A stretch of DNA of 64,000 bases, from the NCBI RefSeq assembly GCF_017874615.1, contig NZ_JAGIKV010000011.1, positions 62,001-126,000 of the forward strand. The letters are read 5' to 3'. The notes beneath the pieces are model-generated. The model was given only the letters and a program-made list of their open reading frames with translations, ran no database searches and was not told the DNA's origin. Shown here one piece after another: positions 51,327 through 59,747 of this stretch; the stretch's first letter is position 1, and the number at the start of each line of letters is the position of its first letter. The DNA comes from Paenibacillus xylanexedens. Its GTDB lineage: Bacteria; Bacillota; Bacilli; Paenibacillales; Paenibacillaceae. Made by a program: the position numbers and the translations under genes.

Positions 51327-53414
51327 CTATTTCAATGAAATTTCGAACTTGGAACCAACCTCACCTGCAAATACAATGCGGCCGTTCTCTGGTAAAACAA
51401 CCTCATTCTCACCGCTGACTACGGTGTGATTAATACAAATACCCTTCTGATCATATACAGCAAAGGCGCCATTTGCAGGCATTTCCACCGTCATGACTTT
51501 TCCCTTCACCGCTGCCGGTATCGAAAACCATCTGGCATATCCATCTGCTTGAATCGTTACTAGAGATTGTTTACCCGAATAAAGTGGTTGTACCATTTCC
51601 TCACTGGCGTATATGCTACCAACGGCTGTAATGTACTCTACTCCGTTCTTTTCAGCAAAATAAATCTCCTTTGTATCACGTCCAGCCAGGCCAGGGATTT
51701 GCAGCTCAGTGACTGCTTCGTTTGCTCCAATAATCTTATTATTGGATATATACCCTGGGGTCTCTTTGTCCAAATGAATAGGGAGAATTGGTGCCGAATT
51801 GAGATAAACCGTTGATGTATATTTCTCATTCAGCAGGTAATATTTTTTACCTTCACGCTGCTCCCATGAGGCCGTTATATCCTGGGATAATTCATTAGCT
51901 TCCAGCTTCTCCATTTTATATTCGGAGAAAGCCAATTGTCCAAGTCCTGGCAAGGATATATAAGATTGATACCACAGATAAGTCCTTCCATTCTTCTCCT
52001 TAACAAATTTCAACTTTTCCGTGCCTTCATCGTTAACAAAAGTGCCATCTGCTGTATAGGTGTATTTTTGAGCCGGATCACTTGGAGCTGAAGGTGTGGA
52101 TACAGTCATTTGTCCAGCAGTATTCATTTCGATCTTCTTAACTGAATTATTGCCGCCATATATACCTGCATTCGTGGCTATTTCTTTAGGTATATCTGCC
52201 TTCACAGGCACACCAAACGATTTTTCCGGCTTCCGTTCTGTGATGATCCCCTTTTTCTCAAGTGCGCTGAGTAATAATTCACTCGCAATGAACTGATCTT
52301 TGGCACTTGTCCCACCTGATGAGGTAACGGCTGCAGCCAGATTATATTCCGGCAGTACGACTAATGATGAGTGATACGATATGGTATCTCCACCTTTTGT
52401 TACTGCCTTGATACCGTATTCACTGAATGGGTACAGATTTACACTATCCCACCCTAAACCGTAAGATATAGACGTATCGCCATCCTCTGGCCACATGCCT
52501 TTTTTGTACTCTTCTTGCGCCATGGCTTCTACAGACTTATCGGTAAGAATGCCTTGGACCTCTCCCGTGAAGATTTGTGAAAACTTCGCAAGATCTTCAG
52601 CGGTGGAATAGATGCCTCCAGTAGCGATAACATTATAATTCTCTTGTGGAAGCTGACCCTCATACAATGGAGAATAGATTCCCGCCATTGCTGCCGTGTC
52701 AACCACATCCTGTGGTGTTTTGGTATGTTTCATGTCCAAAGGTTCCGTAAAATATTGGTGTATAAAAGCTGTAAAACTCATGCCGCTAACACGTTCAACC
52801 ATAATCTCGGATAACGTAAAACCATCGTTACTATACACCGAAAACGCGCCGGGATCTGCCTTCAGGTTTTGACTCGCCAATTGGTTCAGAAACGTATCAT
52901 GTGAGTACGTATCATTATCCCCGTACAATGTGGCATTACTGCCCGTGCCTCCCAGCAGACCGGAAGAATGATTCAACAGCATGCGTGGTGTGATTTGTTT
53001 GTAGCGATGATCTTTCATCTGAAAATCAGGTATATAGTTCACAACAGGCAGGTCCAAATCCACCTTGCCTTCTTCAACTAACTTCATAACAGAAGCTGTG
53101 AGGAACATTTTACTCGTTGATCCTATGCCATAGATCGTATCCGGCGTAAGAGGCACCTTGTTGTTTTTATCGTTTTTACCCGTCTGACCGGACACCACAA
53201 TCTCGCCACCATCGATAAGGGCATATTGCAGGCTTGTGATTCCATGCTTCTCGGTGAGTAACTTGGCTTTCTCCATCACCGTTTTCTTGGTTGGTTCATA
53301 CGTAAAATCACTGCTACTTGTAGCAGGCGCGCCCATTGCAGACATTGGAGCTAACATTGTTAATGCCAGCGTTAACAGGGCGATTGAAGTGCGTTTTCCC
53401 TTTTGTCGTCCCAT
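51327..53414 (-). CDS. Secreted S12-family serine hydrolase, paralogue 3 (module 2)
   Basis: 695 residues; GGAG nine bases before ATG 53414. Signal peptide [21 protein letters not shown]. Catalytic motifs: [14 protein letters not shown] (SxxK), [12 protein letters not shown] (YSN), [13 protein letters not shown]. The C-terminal beta-rich half includes [19 protein letters not shown] and ends [18 protein letters not shown]. It is almost collinear with 46691-48844 over its whole length, a recent duplication. It is 35 bases downstream of the PAF-acetylhydrolase-like gene and probably cotranscribed with it. Substrate unknown. Confidence 0.87.
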   Translation of the reverse strand: MGRQKGKRTSIALLTLALTMLAPMSAMGAPATSSSDFTYEPTKKTVMEKAKLLTEKHGITSLQYALIDGGEIVVSGQTGKNDKNNKVPLTPDTIYGIGSTSKMFLTASVMKLVEEGKVDLDLPVVNYIPDFQMKDHRYKQITPRMLLNHSSGLLGGTGSNATLYGDNDTYSHDTFLNQLASQNLKADPGAFSVYSNDGFTLSEIMVERVSGMSFTAFIHQYFTEPLDMKHTKTPQDVVDTAAMAGIYSPLYEGQLPQENYNVIATGGIYSTAEDLAKFSQIFTGEVQGILTDKSVEAMAQEEYKKGMWPEDGDTSISYGLGWDSVNLYPFSEYGIKAVTKGGDTISYHSSLVVLPEYNLAAAVTSSGGTSAKDQFIASELLLSALEKKGIITERKPEKSFGVPVKADIPKEIATNAGIYGGNNSVKKIEMNTAGQMTVSTPSAPSDPAQKYTYTADGTFVNDEGTEKLKFVKEKNGRTYLWYQSYISLPGLGQLAFSEYKMEKLEANELSQDITASWEQREGKKYYLLNEKYTSTVYLNSAPILPIHLDKETPGYISNNKIIGANEAVTELQIPGLAGRDTKEIYFAEKNGVEYITAVGSIYASEEMVQPLYSGKQSLVTIQADGYARWFSIPAAVKGKVMTVEMPANGAFAVYDQKGICINHTVVSGENEVVLPENGRIVFAGEVGSKFEISLK

Positions 53415-53449
53415 TCACATCATCTCCTGAATTTTAAGTGTTTTGGTAA

Positions 53450-54904
53450 TTAGAGTTCTTCTGGGTCTACAAATTCCACCTCCGGATACAAGTCGTTTGG
53501 TCCCTGAATCAGATCTCCACCTGTTTCTTTCAATTGCTTGTTAAAGAAATCGAGTACATATTGATTTACGATGTTTGCTCCTCTTTTACCATTGATATCT
53601 CCTGTGATACCGGACAGTTTAACCAGCTCTGAATAGAACTGAAGGTCCGTGAAATTGAAGTGTTGGGTTCCTTCTATATAGATCACATTTCCCCCATGAT
53701 TGATAACATTTTTCATAATGTGTAGCTCATCTGAAAGAAATTTGGTTACTTCATCATCCGAATTTCTATCCATTTCAAAATTGGCTAACCAGTCTTCAAA
53801 ACTTCCTGATCGGATGAACATAAACGGCTTGTTTATATCATCTCTATTTTCCACTTCATATAGTGACCCATCCATATTAACCCCGGCCTTGATTCTCTGA
53901 TCTAAATACGTTGCATTAAATGCGGTTGCACCCCCAAAAGAATGCCCCATCGCGCCGATGTGATCTAGATCGATTTTTCCTTTAAACTGACTTTCGATTG
54001 CACCTGAATTCAGCTTTTCGATTTGATCGATTACAAACTTCACGTCTTTCGTCCATATATCCCCTGTTTTTGTACGTTCATCTAGTGTAGTCGTACTTTT
54101 TTTGTAATCCGTTACACGGCCATCTGGAAAAAGAGTAGCAAAGGTGCTATACGTATGATCGATGGTGACCACGATATACCCATGACTGGCCAGATTCTCG
54201 GCCTGTGATGCTTGAAGAACTCTACTGGTTCCCATACCATGAGATAGCAGCACCACGGGATAAGGACTTGTAGAAGGTAATATTTCTACATTTTCATAAG
54301 AGTTGGTTTGACTATACTTCAAGTAGTCGAGCAAAAATTCGGGCAGTTTTAAAGAATTAGAGAAGCTCTGAATATACTTTTTGAACATTTCTTTATTATT
54401 TGGAAACAGCGTGTCACGCTTGTTATTATTGCTGTTTTCAGTTGGGTACCAAACTTGAACCATTAGTTCTCTCTTATCGCTTTGATCTTCAGTGAAGATT
54501 TCGTCTCTGTTCTGATCTGTTAAATGAAATGTTTGAGTACCCACCTTCTCTGGACCATCAAGCTTCGGCAGATTAAAAACAGGTAAGTATACAGACAAGA
54601 CGGTAGAACCAACAAGCAGAATGACAATTAAGGAAGATAAACTATATTTCAAGAACTTCCCTATTTTTAGATTCATCATCTTTTCGGAATGTCTGAATAA
54701 AACGATGATTATGAATAGAGCCGTCATGATATATACCAAAAGCAACTGCCATCTGTATCCCTCAACAAACAATTGAACTAATAATATAACGCTACTTCCT
54801 ATACCCAAACCCAAGCCTATTTTCTTTGCACTTCTTTTAATAAATAGTAGGTCTATGAGTAACGCGAAACAGGATAGAACTAACAGTATCTCAAATAATC
54901 TCAA
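53450..54904 (-). CDS. Membrane-bound PAF-acetylhydrolase-like alpha/beta hydrolase
   Basis: 484 residues. The first ~115 residues hold four or five membrane helices (IGLGLGIGSSVILLVQLFVE; LLLVYIMTALFIIIVLF; YSLSSLIVILLVGSTVLSVY). The hydrolase domain follows with VQVWYPTE, VVLLSHGMGTSR, nucleophile AMGHSFGGATAFNA and His in IEGTQHFNFTD. This is the pattern of PAF-acetylhydrolase isoform II and dienelactone-hydrolase-like enzymes; acyl-ester or phospholipid substrates are plausible. It sits between the module 2 alpha/beta hydrolase and the S12 gene, with no counterpart in module 1. Confidence 0.82.
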   Translation of the reverse strand: MRLFEILLVLSCFALLIDLLFIKRSAKKIGLGLGIGSSVILLVQLFVEGYRWQLLLVYIMTALFIIIVLFRHSEKMMNLKIGKFLKYSLSSLIVILLVGSTVLSVYLPVFNLPKLDGPEKVGTQTFHLTDQNRDEIFTEDQSDKRELMVQVWYPTENSNNNKRDTLFPNNKEMFKKYIQSFSNSLKLPEFLLDYLKYSQTNSYENVEILPSTSPYPVVLLSHGMGTSRVLQASQAENLASHGYIVVTIDHTYSTFATLFPDGRVTDYKKSTTTLDERTKTGDIWTKDVKFVIDQIEKLNSGAIESQFKGKIDLDHIGAMGHSFGGATAFNATYLDQRIKAGVNMDGSLYEVENRDDINKPFMFIRSGSFEDWLANFEMDRNSDDEVTKFLSDELHIMKNVINHGGNVIYIEGTQHFNFTDLQFYSELVKLSGITGDINGKRGANIVNQYVLDFFNKQLKETGGDLIQGPNDLYPEVEFVDPEEL

Positions 54905-54953
54905 TTGAATTCCTCTCTCTCATCACGGCAACGGCCAAATTAATCTATTATGG

Positions 54954-54979
54954 AAAAACCGCCCCACAGGACGGTTCTT
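54954..54979 (-). terminator. Terminator of the module 2 alpha/beta hydrolase gene
   Basis: Minus-strand GAACCGTCC/GGGCGGTTTTT hairpin, about 50 bases after the stop codon. Confidence 0.72.
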
Positions 54980-55031
54980 CATATTCGTTTATACATATCT
55001 GTGAACTCACGAGTGAACTTTTACAAGAGCG

Positions 55032-56018
55032 TTACTTCGCTTCGTTCATGAATGCTCTAACATCTTCAGCTATTTCTTTAGATAACGTATGGTGCAAGTA
55101 ATGTTCGCCATCCATTGTGATTACTTTTCCATGTACCGAGTCTTTGATCTGTTCTTCGTGCAAAGGTATCCATCCTTTTACGCCAGTATTATTCGCCTGT
55201 ATAAGGAAAAGAAGTGGAAGGTCTTTAGGGAAGGTTAAACCTTGAGCTTCTTTAAAATTGGAAGCAATATGACCCATCTCATTCAAAGTCGTGGAACTGT
55301 TCGAGTTTTTATTCGACAGCATGTTCATCTGCTCTACGGTATGTTCATCAAATGCGAGACCAGCATAGGGGTCACCACTAAATTTGACCACCAATCTTTG
55401 GAGACCTGATTTTTTAAGGAAATTGAACATTTTCACAGGTAATTTAGCATCCATACCCGGTTGTGTTGGAACACTGCTATCAATTCCGACGAATGCAGTT
55501 ACCTCATCCGGATATTTGTTCACATAATCAATGCCGTAAATGCCTGCAATGGAGTGTCCCATCAGCATGTATTTGTCAATATTAAGCTGCTGTAGAGCTT
55601 CATGAATTTCACTTACGATATTCTCTGTGGTTCTCTCTTTTTCCGTTGCATCACTTAAGCCATAACCGAAAGGCTCCACCGCTACAACTTTGTAATATGG
55701 AGATAACTCGTCGATGAGAAGCTTAAAATCAAGCGCTGGTGCAGCTGTTCCGAAACCTGGAATTAGCACGATCGTTTCTTTGCCTTCACCTTGAATGAGC
55801 ACATTCATATTTTTCCCGTCTACGGATACATGTTGACCGTAAGACTCTATCTTTTTTGCCTCTGAATTGCTACTGATCACATTCGTAATATAAACAATAC
55901 CTAGAAACAGAATAATGGCGATTACGATTGCCCCTAATATTTTTAGTATAATGTTTCGTATTTTCTTGGACCTTGATCCATTCTTTTCTTTCTTTTCCTC
56001 TGTTTGTGTCACTGTCAT
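55032..56018 (-). CDS. Membrane-anchored alpha/beta hydrolase, module 2
   Basis: 328 residues from ATG 56018; AGGAG is only three bases upstream, so GTG 56012 (nine bases) may be the true start. A basic, cytosolic N-terminus (KKEKNGSRSKKIRN) precedes one signal-anchor helix (ILGAIVIAIILFLGIVYITN). Hydrolase motifs: IVLIPGFGTAAPALDFK, PFGYGLSD, nucleophile MGHSIAGIYGIDYVNKYP, His in DGEHYLHHT. Paralogue of 45692-46633. The 5' region contains the direct repeat also seen in front of the module 1 S12 gene, so here the first regulated gene is the alpha/beta hydrolase rather than the S12 enzyme. Confidence 0.87.
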   Translation of the reverse strand: MTVTQTEEKKEKNGSRSKKIRNIILKILGAIVIAIILFLGIVYITNVISSNSEAKKIESYGQHVSVDGKNMNVLIQGEGKETIVLIPGFGTAAPALDFKLLIDELSPYYKVVAVEPFGYGLSDATEKERTTENIVSEIHEALQQLNIDKYMLMGHSIAGIYGIDYVNKYPDEVTAFVGIDSSVPTQPGMDAKLPVKMFNFLKKSGLQRLVVKFSGDPYAGLAFDEHTVEQMNMLSNKNSNSSTTLNEMGHIASNFKEAQGLTFPKDLPLLFLIQANNTGVKGWIPLHEEQIKDSVHGKVITMDGEHYLHHTLSKEIAEDVRAFMNEAK

Positions 56019-56106
56019 CTTCTCCTGTCTTGAACTGTTGGTTAGGCTGCGTCATTGCCGTTAATGAAATCTTAACGAATGAAGATGTACTCCCTGTGAC
56101 GGCAAT

Positions 56107-56123
56107 ATGAACTGAATATGAAC
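56107..56123 (-). promoter_or_regulatory. Direct-repeat site of OmpR/PhoB type upstream of the module 2 hydrolase
   Basis: ATGAAC-TGAAT-ATGAAC, period 11 bp, ~89 bases upstream of the hydrolase start and five bases downstream of the kinase terminator in the direction of transcription. Flanking sequence also resembles the 48917 region. Confidence 0.6.
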
Positions 56124-56127
56124 AAGC

Positions 56128-56180
56128 AAAAAAAATGTCATATGTAACATACAAGGAAGCTTGCATGTTACATATGACAT
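56128..56180 (-). terminator. Long terminator hairpin of the module 2 kinase gene
   Basis: 21-bp arms with one mismatch, starting ATGTCATATGTAACAT, 4-base loop, followed on the minus strand by seven T. It separates the regulator/kinase transcript from the hydrolase promoter. Confidence 0.85.
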
Positions 56181-56237
56181 GAACATTCGGTTTAGATAAT
56201 CCGATGGATATTCTATTCATTGGCCTATCCTGCGAGC

Positions 56238-57608
56238 CTAACTATCCATTGGTGTACTGATTGGCAACGTGACAAAAAAGGTCGTTCCTTGACCAGGTTC
56301 ACTTTCCACCTGGATGTCTCCCTGATGAAGCGATACGATCTGTTTAACGATAGCGAGTCCCATCCCACTCCCGTCATATTTACGACTGTGGGAACGATCC
56401 GCTTTGAAAAAGCGCTCGAATATACGCTTCTGATCTTCAAGGGGAATACCAATGCCCGTGTCGGATATTCGGACAGTCACATTTTTGATATCCTGTTTGA
56501 TACTGACACTAATCACGCCACCATCTTCAGAGAACTTGATGCCATTGCTGAGGATATTCGTCCATACCTGATTTAACTGGTCGTGATCTGCAGTAACTTT
56601 AACCGCCTGCAAATCAAGCTCAAAATGAATGCTGCGAGCAGACCATTGCGGCTGGAGCGCCACAATGACCCGCCTGATCTGTTCATCAAGGCTTAATGTG
56701 ATGAGTTTCAGTTGCTGTGACTGCGATTCAAGCAAACTCAATTTGAGCAGGCTATCACTCATTTTGGACATTCGCTTCGCTTCAGCGATGATAATGTCCA
56801 GATAACGGCTTCGTTCGTGATCTGAGAGATTTACTTGCTTCAGTGCCGAAGCGTAACCGGATATCGAGGTGAGCGGAGACTGAACCTCATGTGAAACATT
56901 TGTAACGAATTCCCTGCGCATCTGCTCCAACTGCTGAAGATCATGCATCATTTCTTCAAAGCTGCGGGCCAACGTACCAATCTCAGTCGTTTGTTTAATG
57001 TTCAGCTTCACGTTGAAATCTCCAGCTGCAATCCGTTTGGTCGCTTTGGTCAATTTCTTGATCGGTCTAACCAGATATACAGAAGCAACCACAATCAACA
57101 AGCTTCCTACAATCAACGAACAGCTTGCAAAAATAAAGCCAAACTGAACCACAAAAGAGGCTGAGGGCGGTGAGAGTGTTTCTAGAAACATCGCTCTTGT
57201 ACCCATTTCCGTCTTGATCGGTAGCCCCAAAAGAACGGTAGCGATACCTTTAGGTGTGTCCTGCACAACCCCCCCGTTTAACACCTTCTTGAGTTGATCC
57301 GTCGATACGGGGGATGATTTATGTTCATTAAGCTTCCCATAAGACTGGAAATTGCCCGTTGCATCATAAATTCGAATATGATACGAATCAAGTTGTTTCA
57401 TTCTACTAACGAATAATTCTGCTTCATCAGCAGGCAGCGTCTTATAAATCTGCACAACGTCCTGGCCAAAGTTGCGTATGTTAATTTGAGCATTTTCATT
57501 CAATTGATCTTCAAATATCCAGGTTGACATAAAAAAAGAAATGATCGTACCTGCGATGACAGAGACCAGAAAGGTCAGAACAACACGAATATATAAAGAT
57601 CTGATCAT
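56238..57608 (-). CDS. Sensor histidine kinase, module 2
   Basis: 456 residues; ATG 57608 overlaps the regulator stop (ATGA). Same architecture as the module 1 kinase: N-terminal helix, extracytoplasmic sensor (~30-165), second helix (FIFASCSLIVGSLLIVVASV), HAMP (VRPIKKLTKATKRIAAGDF), H-box FVTNVSHEVQSPLTSISG, N-box ILSNGIKFSEDG, DTGIGI and GSGMGLAIV. Conservation is high in the kinase core and lower in the sensor domain, so the two may detect different signals. It ends in a long terminator before the hydrolase gene. Confidence 0.9.
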   Translation of the reverse strand: MIRSLYIRVVLTFLVSVIAGTIISFFMSTWIFEDQLNENAQINIRNFGQDVVQIYKTLPADEAELFVSRMKQLDSYHIRIYDATGNFQSYGKLNEHKSSPVSTDQLKKVLNGGVVQDTPKGIATVLLGLPIKTEMGTRAMFLETLSPPSASFVVQFGFIFASCSLIVGSLLIVVASVYLVRPIKKLTKATKRIAAGDFNVKLNIKQTTEIGTLARSFEEMMHDLQQLEQMRREFVTNVSHEVQSPLTSISGYASALKQVNLSDHERSRYLDIIIAEAKRMSKMSDSLLKLSLLESQSQQLKLITLSLDEQIRRVIVALQPQWSARSIHFELDLQAVKVTADHDQLNQVWTNILSNGIKFSEDGGVISVSIKQDIKNVTVRISDTGIGIPLEDQKRIFERFFKADRSHSRKYDGSGMGLAIVKQIVSLHQGDIQVESEPGQGTTFFVTLPISTPMDS

Positions 57609-58279
57609 TCATAGACCTCAAGTCTGTACCCTAGCCCACGCACCGTTTCAATCCGAAAATCAGGTGTAGTCGCGAATCGTTCGCGCAGGCGCTTAATATG
57701 CACGTCTATTGTTCGATCATCTCCGGCGTAGTCAATTCCCCATATCTGATCGATTAATTGCTCACGTGTATAGACTTGTCCTGGTGTTCCAGCAAGCTTA
57801 TACAGCAATTCGAACTCCTTAAGTGGTAACGTAAGCGACTCTGTACCTCTCATCACCTTATACGTCTGACGGTCCAGAATGACGTTGCCAAACTGGATTG
57901 TGTGTGTGGAGCCGATTTTGTATCGTTTCAGTAATGCTCGGACACGAGCGGTCAGCTCTAATGGATCAAACGGTTTAGTCAAATAATCATCCGTACCCAG
58001 TTCGAATCCTTTCACCTTCTCCCAAGTCTCTCCTCTCGCCGTCAGCATGAGTAACGGGAGGTCGGGATTGGCTCTTCGGAGTTCTTTGCACAGTGCCCAA
58101 CCATCCATGACAGGCATCATAATATCAAGGACGACCAGATCCACTGGAGTTTCGCCATATATAGTGAGAGCTTCCTTACCGTCCGCAGCTTCCACTGTTG
58201 TGAATCCATCGTTTTTGAGAAATAGACAGACGAGTTCACGAATGTTCGCATCGTCGTCTGCAACGAGTATAGTAGCCAT
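57605..58279 (-). CDS. OmpR/PhoB-family response regulator, module 2
   Basis: 224 residues from ATG 58279, with GGAGAGG about 14 bases upstream. Receiver: TILVADDDANIRELV, LVVLDIMMPVMDGW, YLTKPFDP. Winged helix: PLKEFELLYKLAGTPGQVYT, DRTIDVHIKRLRERF. The recognition-helix region is identical to that of the module 1 regulator, so the two may bind the same sites and cross-regulate. First gene of its operon. Its upstream region shows no attenuator like that of module 1. Confidence 0.92.
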   Translation of the reverse strand: MATILVADDDANIRELVCLFLKNDGFTTVEAADGKEALTIYGETPVDLVVLDIMMPVMDGWALCKELRRANPDLPLLMLTARGETWEKVKGFELGTDDYLTKPFDPLELTARVRALLKRYKIGSTHTIQFGNVILDRQTYKVMRGTESLTLPLKEFELLYKLAGTPGQVYTREQLIDQIWGIDYAGDDRTIDVHIKRLRERFATTPDFRIETVRGLGYRLEVYE

Positions 58280-58352
58280 ATGTTTTTTCTGTCCTCTCCG
58301 TTACGTTTAAATGTATAGTTCAACTTATATAGTAAATAGTACAACATCGTGC

Positions 58353-58889
58353 TTATAGTATATCCACAGCAAACATCGTATGTTCTTTCAAAGTTCCCTG
58401 GATTGGCACAGGCTGTGACCCATTCTCCTTGAATCCTGCTTTTTGAAGGACACGGATGGAACCTGTATTATCGGGCACAGCGCCAGCTTCGATTCGAGTA
58501 ATTTCAGTTTCGTGTTTGGCAAATTCCAGTACACATTGCAGGGCTTCGCTCATATATCCTTTTCCTTGATGCAGAGTATCCGTTACATAACCAACGATCC
58601 ATTTTGGGGTAGAACCCAGTATGATCTCGAACAAAGAAATTTCACCGACGAGTTCATCCGCTGTATGTAGAAAAATACCAAAAGAATAGCGATTTCCTTC
58701 TTCTTTCTTCTTGTTCCAGCTCTCAATGAGTGACCTTTGCCCTTCCAAGCTGTAGAAAGACTCCTCCCGATCACTTGCTGATATGTTCTCGATTTCCGCA
58801 CGATTGCGAACCTGTAGATCCAGAAGTAATGAGGCATCATCCACATTCCAAAATCTCACATAGATACGTTCTGCACTATATTTCACCAC
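58353..58889 (-). CDS. GNAT-family N-acetyltransferase (RimJ/RimL type)
   Basis: 178 residues from GTG 58889; GAGGAGG lies nine bases upstream, and the overlapping ATG frame stops at once. GNAT features: IYVRFWNVDDASLLLDLQVR start, WIVGYVTDTLHQGKGYMSEAL (acetyl-CoA loop Q/RxxGxG/A), ITRIEAGAVPDNTGSIRVLQ and KAGFKENG. It transfers an acetyl group to an unknown amine, possibly a protein N-terminus or a small molecule. Next to a TetR gene on the same strand. Confidence 0.85.
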   Translation of the reverse strand: MVKYSAERIYVRFWNVDDASLLLDLQVRNRAEIENISASDREESFYSLEGQRSLIESWNKKKEEGNRYSFGIFLHTADELVGEISLFEIILGSTPKWIVGYVTDTLHQGKGYMSEALQCVLEFAKHETEITRIEAGAVPDNTGSIRVLQKAGFKENGSQPVPIQGTLKEHTMFAVDIL

Positions 58890-58920
58890 ATTATCCCTCC
58901 TCTATTAACGTTAGGTGCAA

Positions 58921-59526
58921 TTATAGCAGGTCATTATAAGAGTACGAGCGAATCAACGAGAATTGTTTCGCCAGAAAATGCGGGGAATATGGCATATCCT
59001 TACGCAACCAGGCAACGATGGTTCCAATCAGAGCAGAAGAACCGTACCATATTGCGATTTCTTTGTGAATGCCGGATTCTTCGAGTTCATCTTCCATCTC
59101 TACCCGATCAATTTTGGCTTTGACCAGCGTACTTAACAATTTGAGCAGTCGTTCGGTAAAAATCGGTGTGCGCTTTGTAGCAAGAACCACCTGATAGAAC
59201 GAGGCGTTCTCTGCAAAATGCTCCAGTAACTTGACTAGAACAGGCCAAGCCTCTTCCGTTCTTTGCTTCTCAAAATGAGGGGCATATTCATCCACGATCC
59301 GTTCAATATTCTCAATCATCTCATCCGCCATCTTCTCCATCATATCCGTAATATCACGATAGTGCAGGTAGAAGGTTACCCGATTGATCGTCGCTCGTTC
59401 GGCAATTTTGTTGACTGACAACTTCTCGATATCCATTTCCTGCAGCAACTCAACAAATGCACCTCGAATTAACTGACGCGTTCGCAATATTCTTGGGTCC
59501 ACGGCTGATTTCTTCTCGTCTTTCAC
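58921..59526 (-). CDS. TetR/AcrR-family regulator of the divergent MFS pump
   Basis: 201 residues from GTG 59526 (AGGAGG upstream). Helix-turn-helix: LIRGAFVELLQEMDIEKLSV, NKIAERATINRVTFYLHY, RDITDMMEKM. The C-terminal ligand domain is of the TetR_C_7/DhaS-like kind (IAIWYGSSALIGTIVAWL, final MPYSPHFLAKQF). It is divergent from an MFS exporter with ~220 bases in between holding a long inverted repeat, the classical arrangement of a repressor and its efflux pump. Confidence 0.88.
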   Translation of the reverse strand: MKDEKKSAVDPRILRTRQLIRGAFVELLQEMDIEKLSVNKIAERATINRVTFYLHYRDITDMMEKMADEMIENIERIVDEYAPHFEKQRTEEAWPVLVKLLEHFAENASFYQVVLATKRTPIFTERLLKLLSTLVKAKIDRVEMEDELEESGIHKEIAIWYGSSALIGTIVAWLRKDMPYSPHFLAKQFSLIRSYSYNDLL

Positions 59527-59572
59527 GTGTATCCCTCCTTCAAATTTTAAACATTACAATTTTAAACAAAAA

Positions 59573-59626
59573 GTCGTTTATTCTTCATTTAAACAACAAA
59601 TTCATTTTATTTGTAAAATAAACGAC
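59573..59626. promoter_or_regulatory. Inverted-repeat operator between TetR and MFS genes
   Basis: Perfect arms GTCGTTTATT (59573-59582) and AATAAACGAC (59617-59626) with 34 AT-rich bases between, which also contain ATTTAAACAAC. Arms may be two half-sites for dimers or a binding pair that loops; the position suits repression of both divergent promoters. Confidence 0.55.
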
Positions 59627-59747
59627 GAAAACACGTCATAACGTAAATTGTAATCTGTCCGAATATGTATATAATTCAATAAATACAATGTAAACTATAC
59701 AACACGTTGTAAATTTAGTCACGTGTGGATTGAAAGGATGAAAAGGA

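Noticed and set aside
1858..53414. Reading the three S12 proteins as beta-lactamases (antibiotic resistance)
   Set aside because: SxxK/YxN motifs define the fold, not the activity. Their long C-terminal region and two-component context are unlike known class C enzymes; no resistance claim is made.
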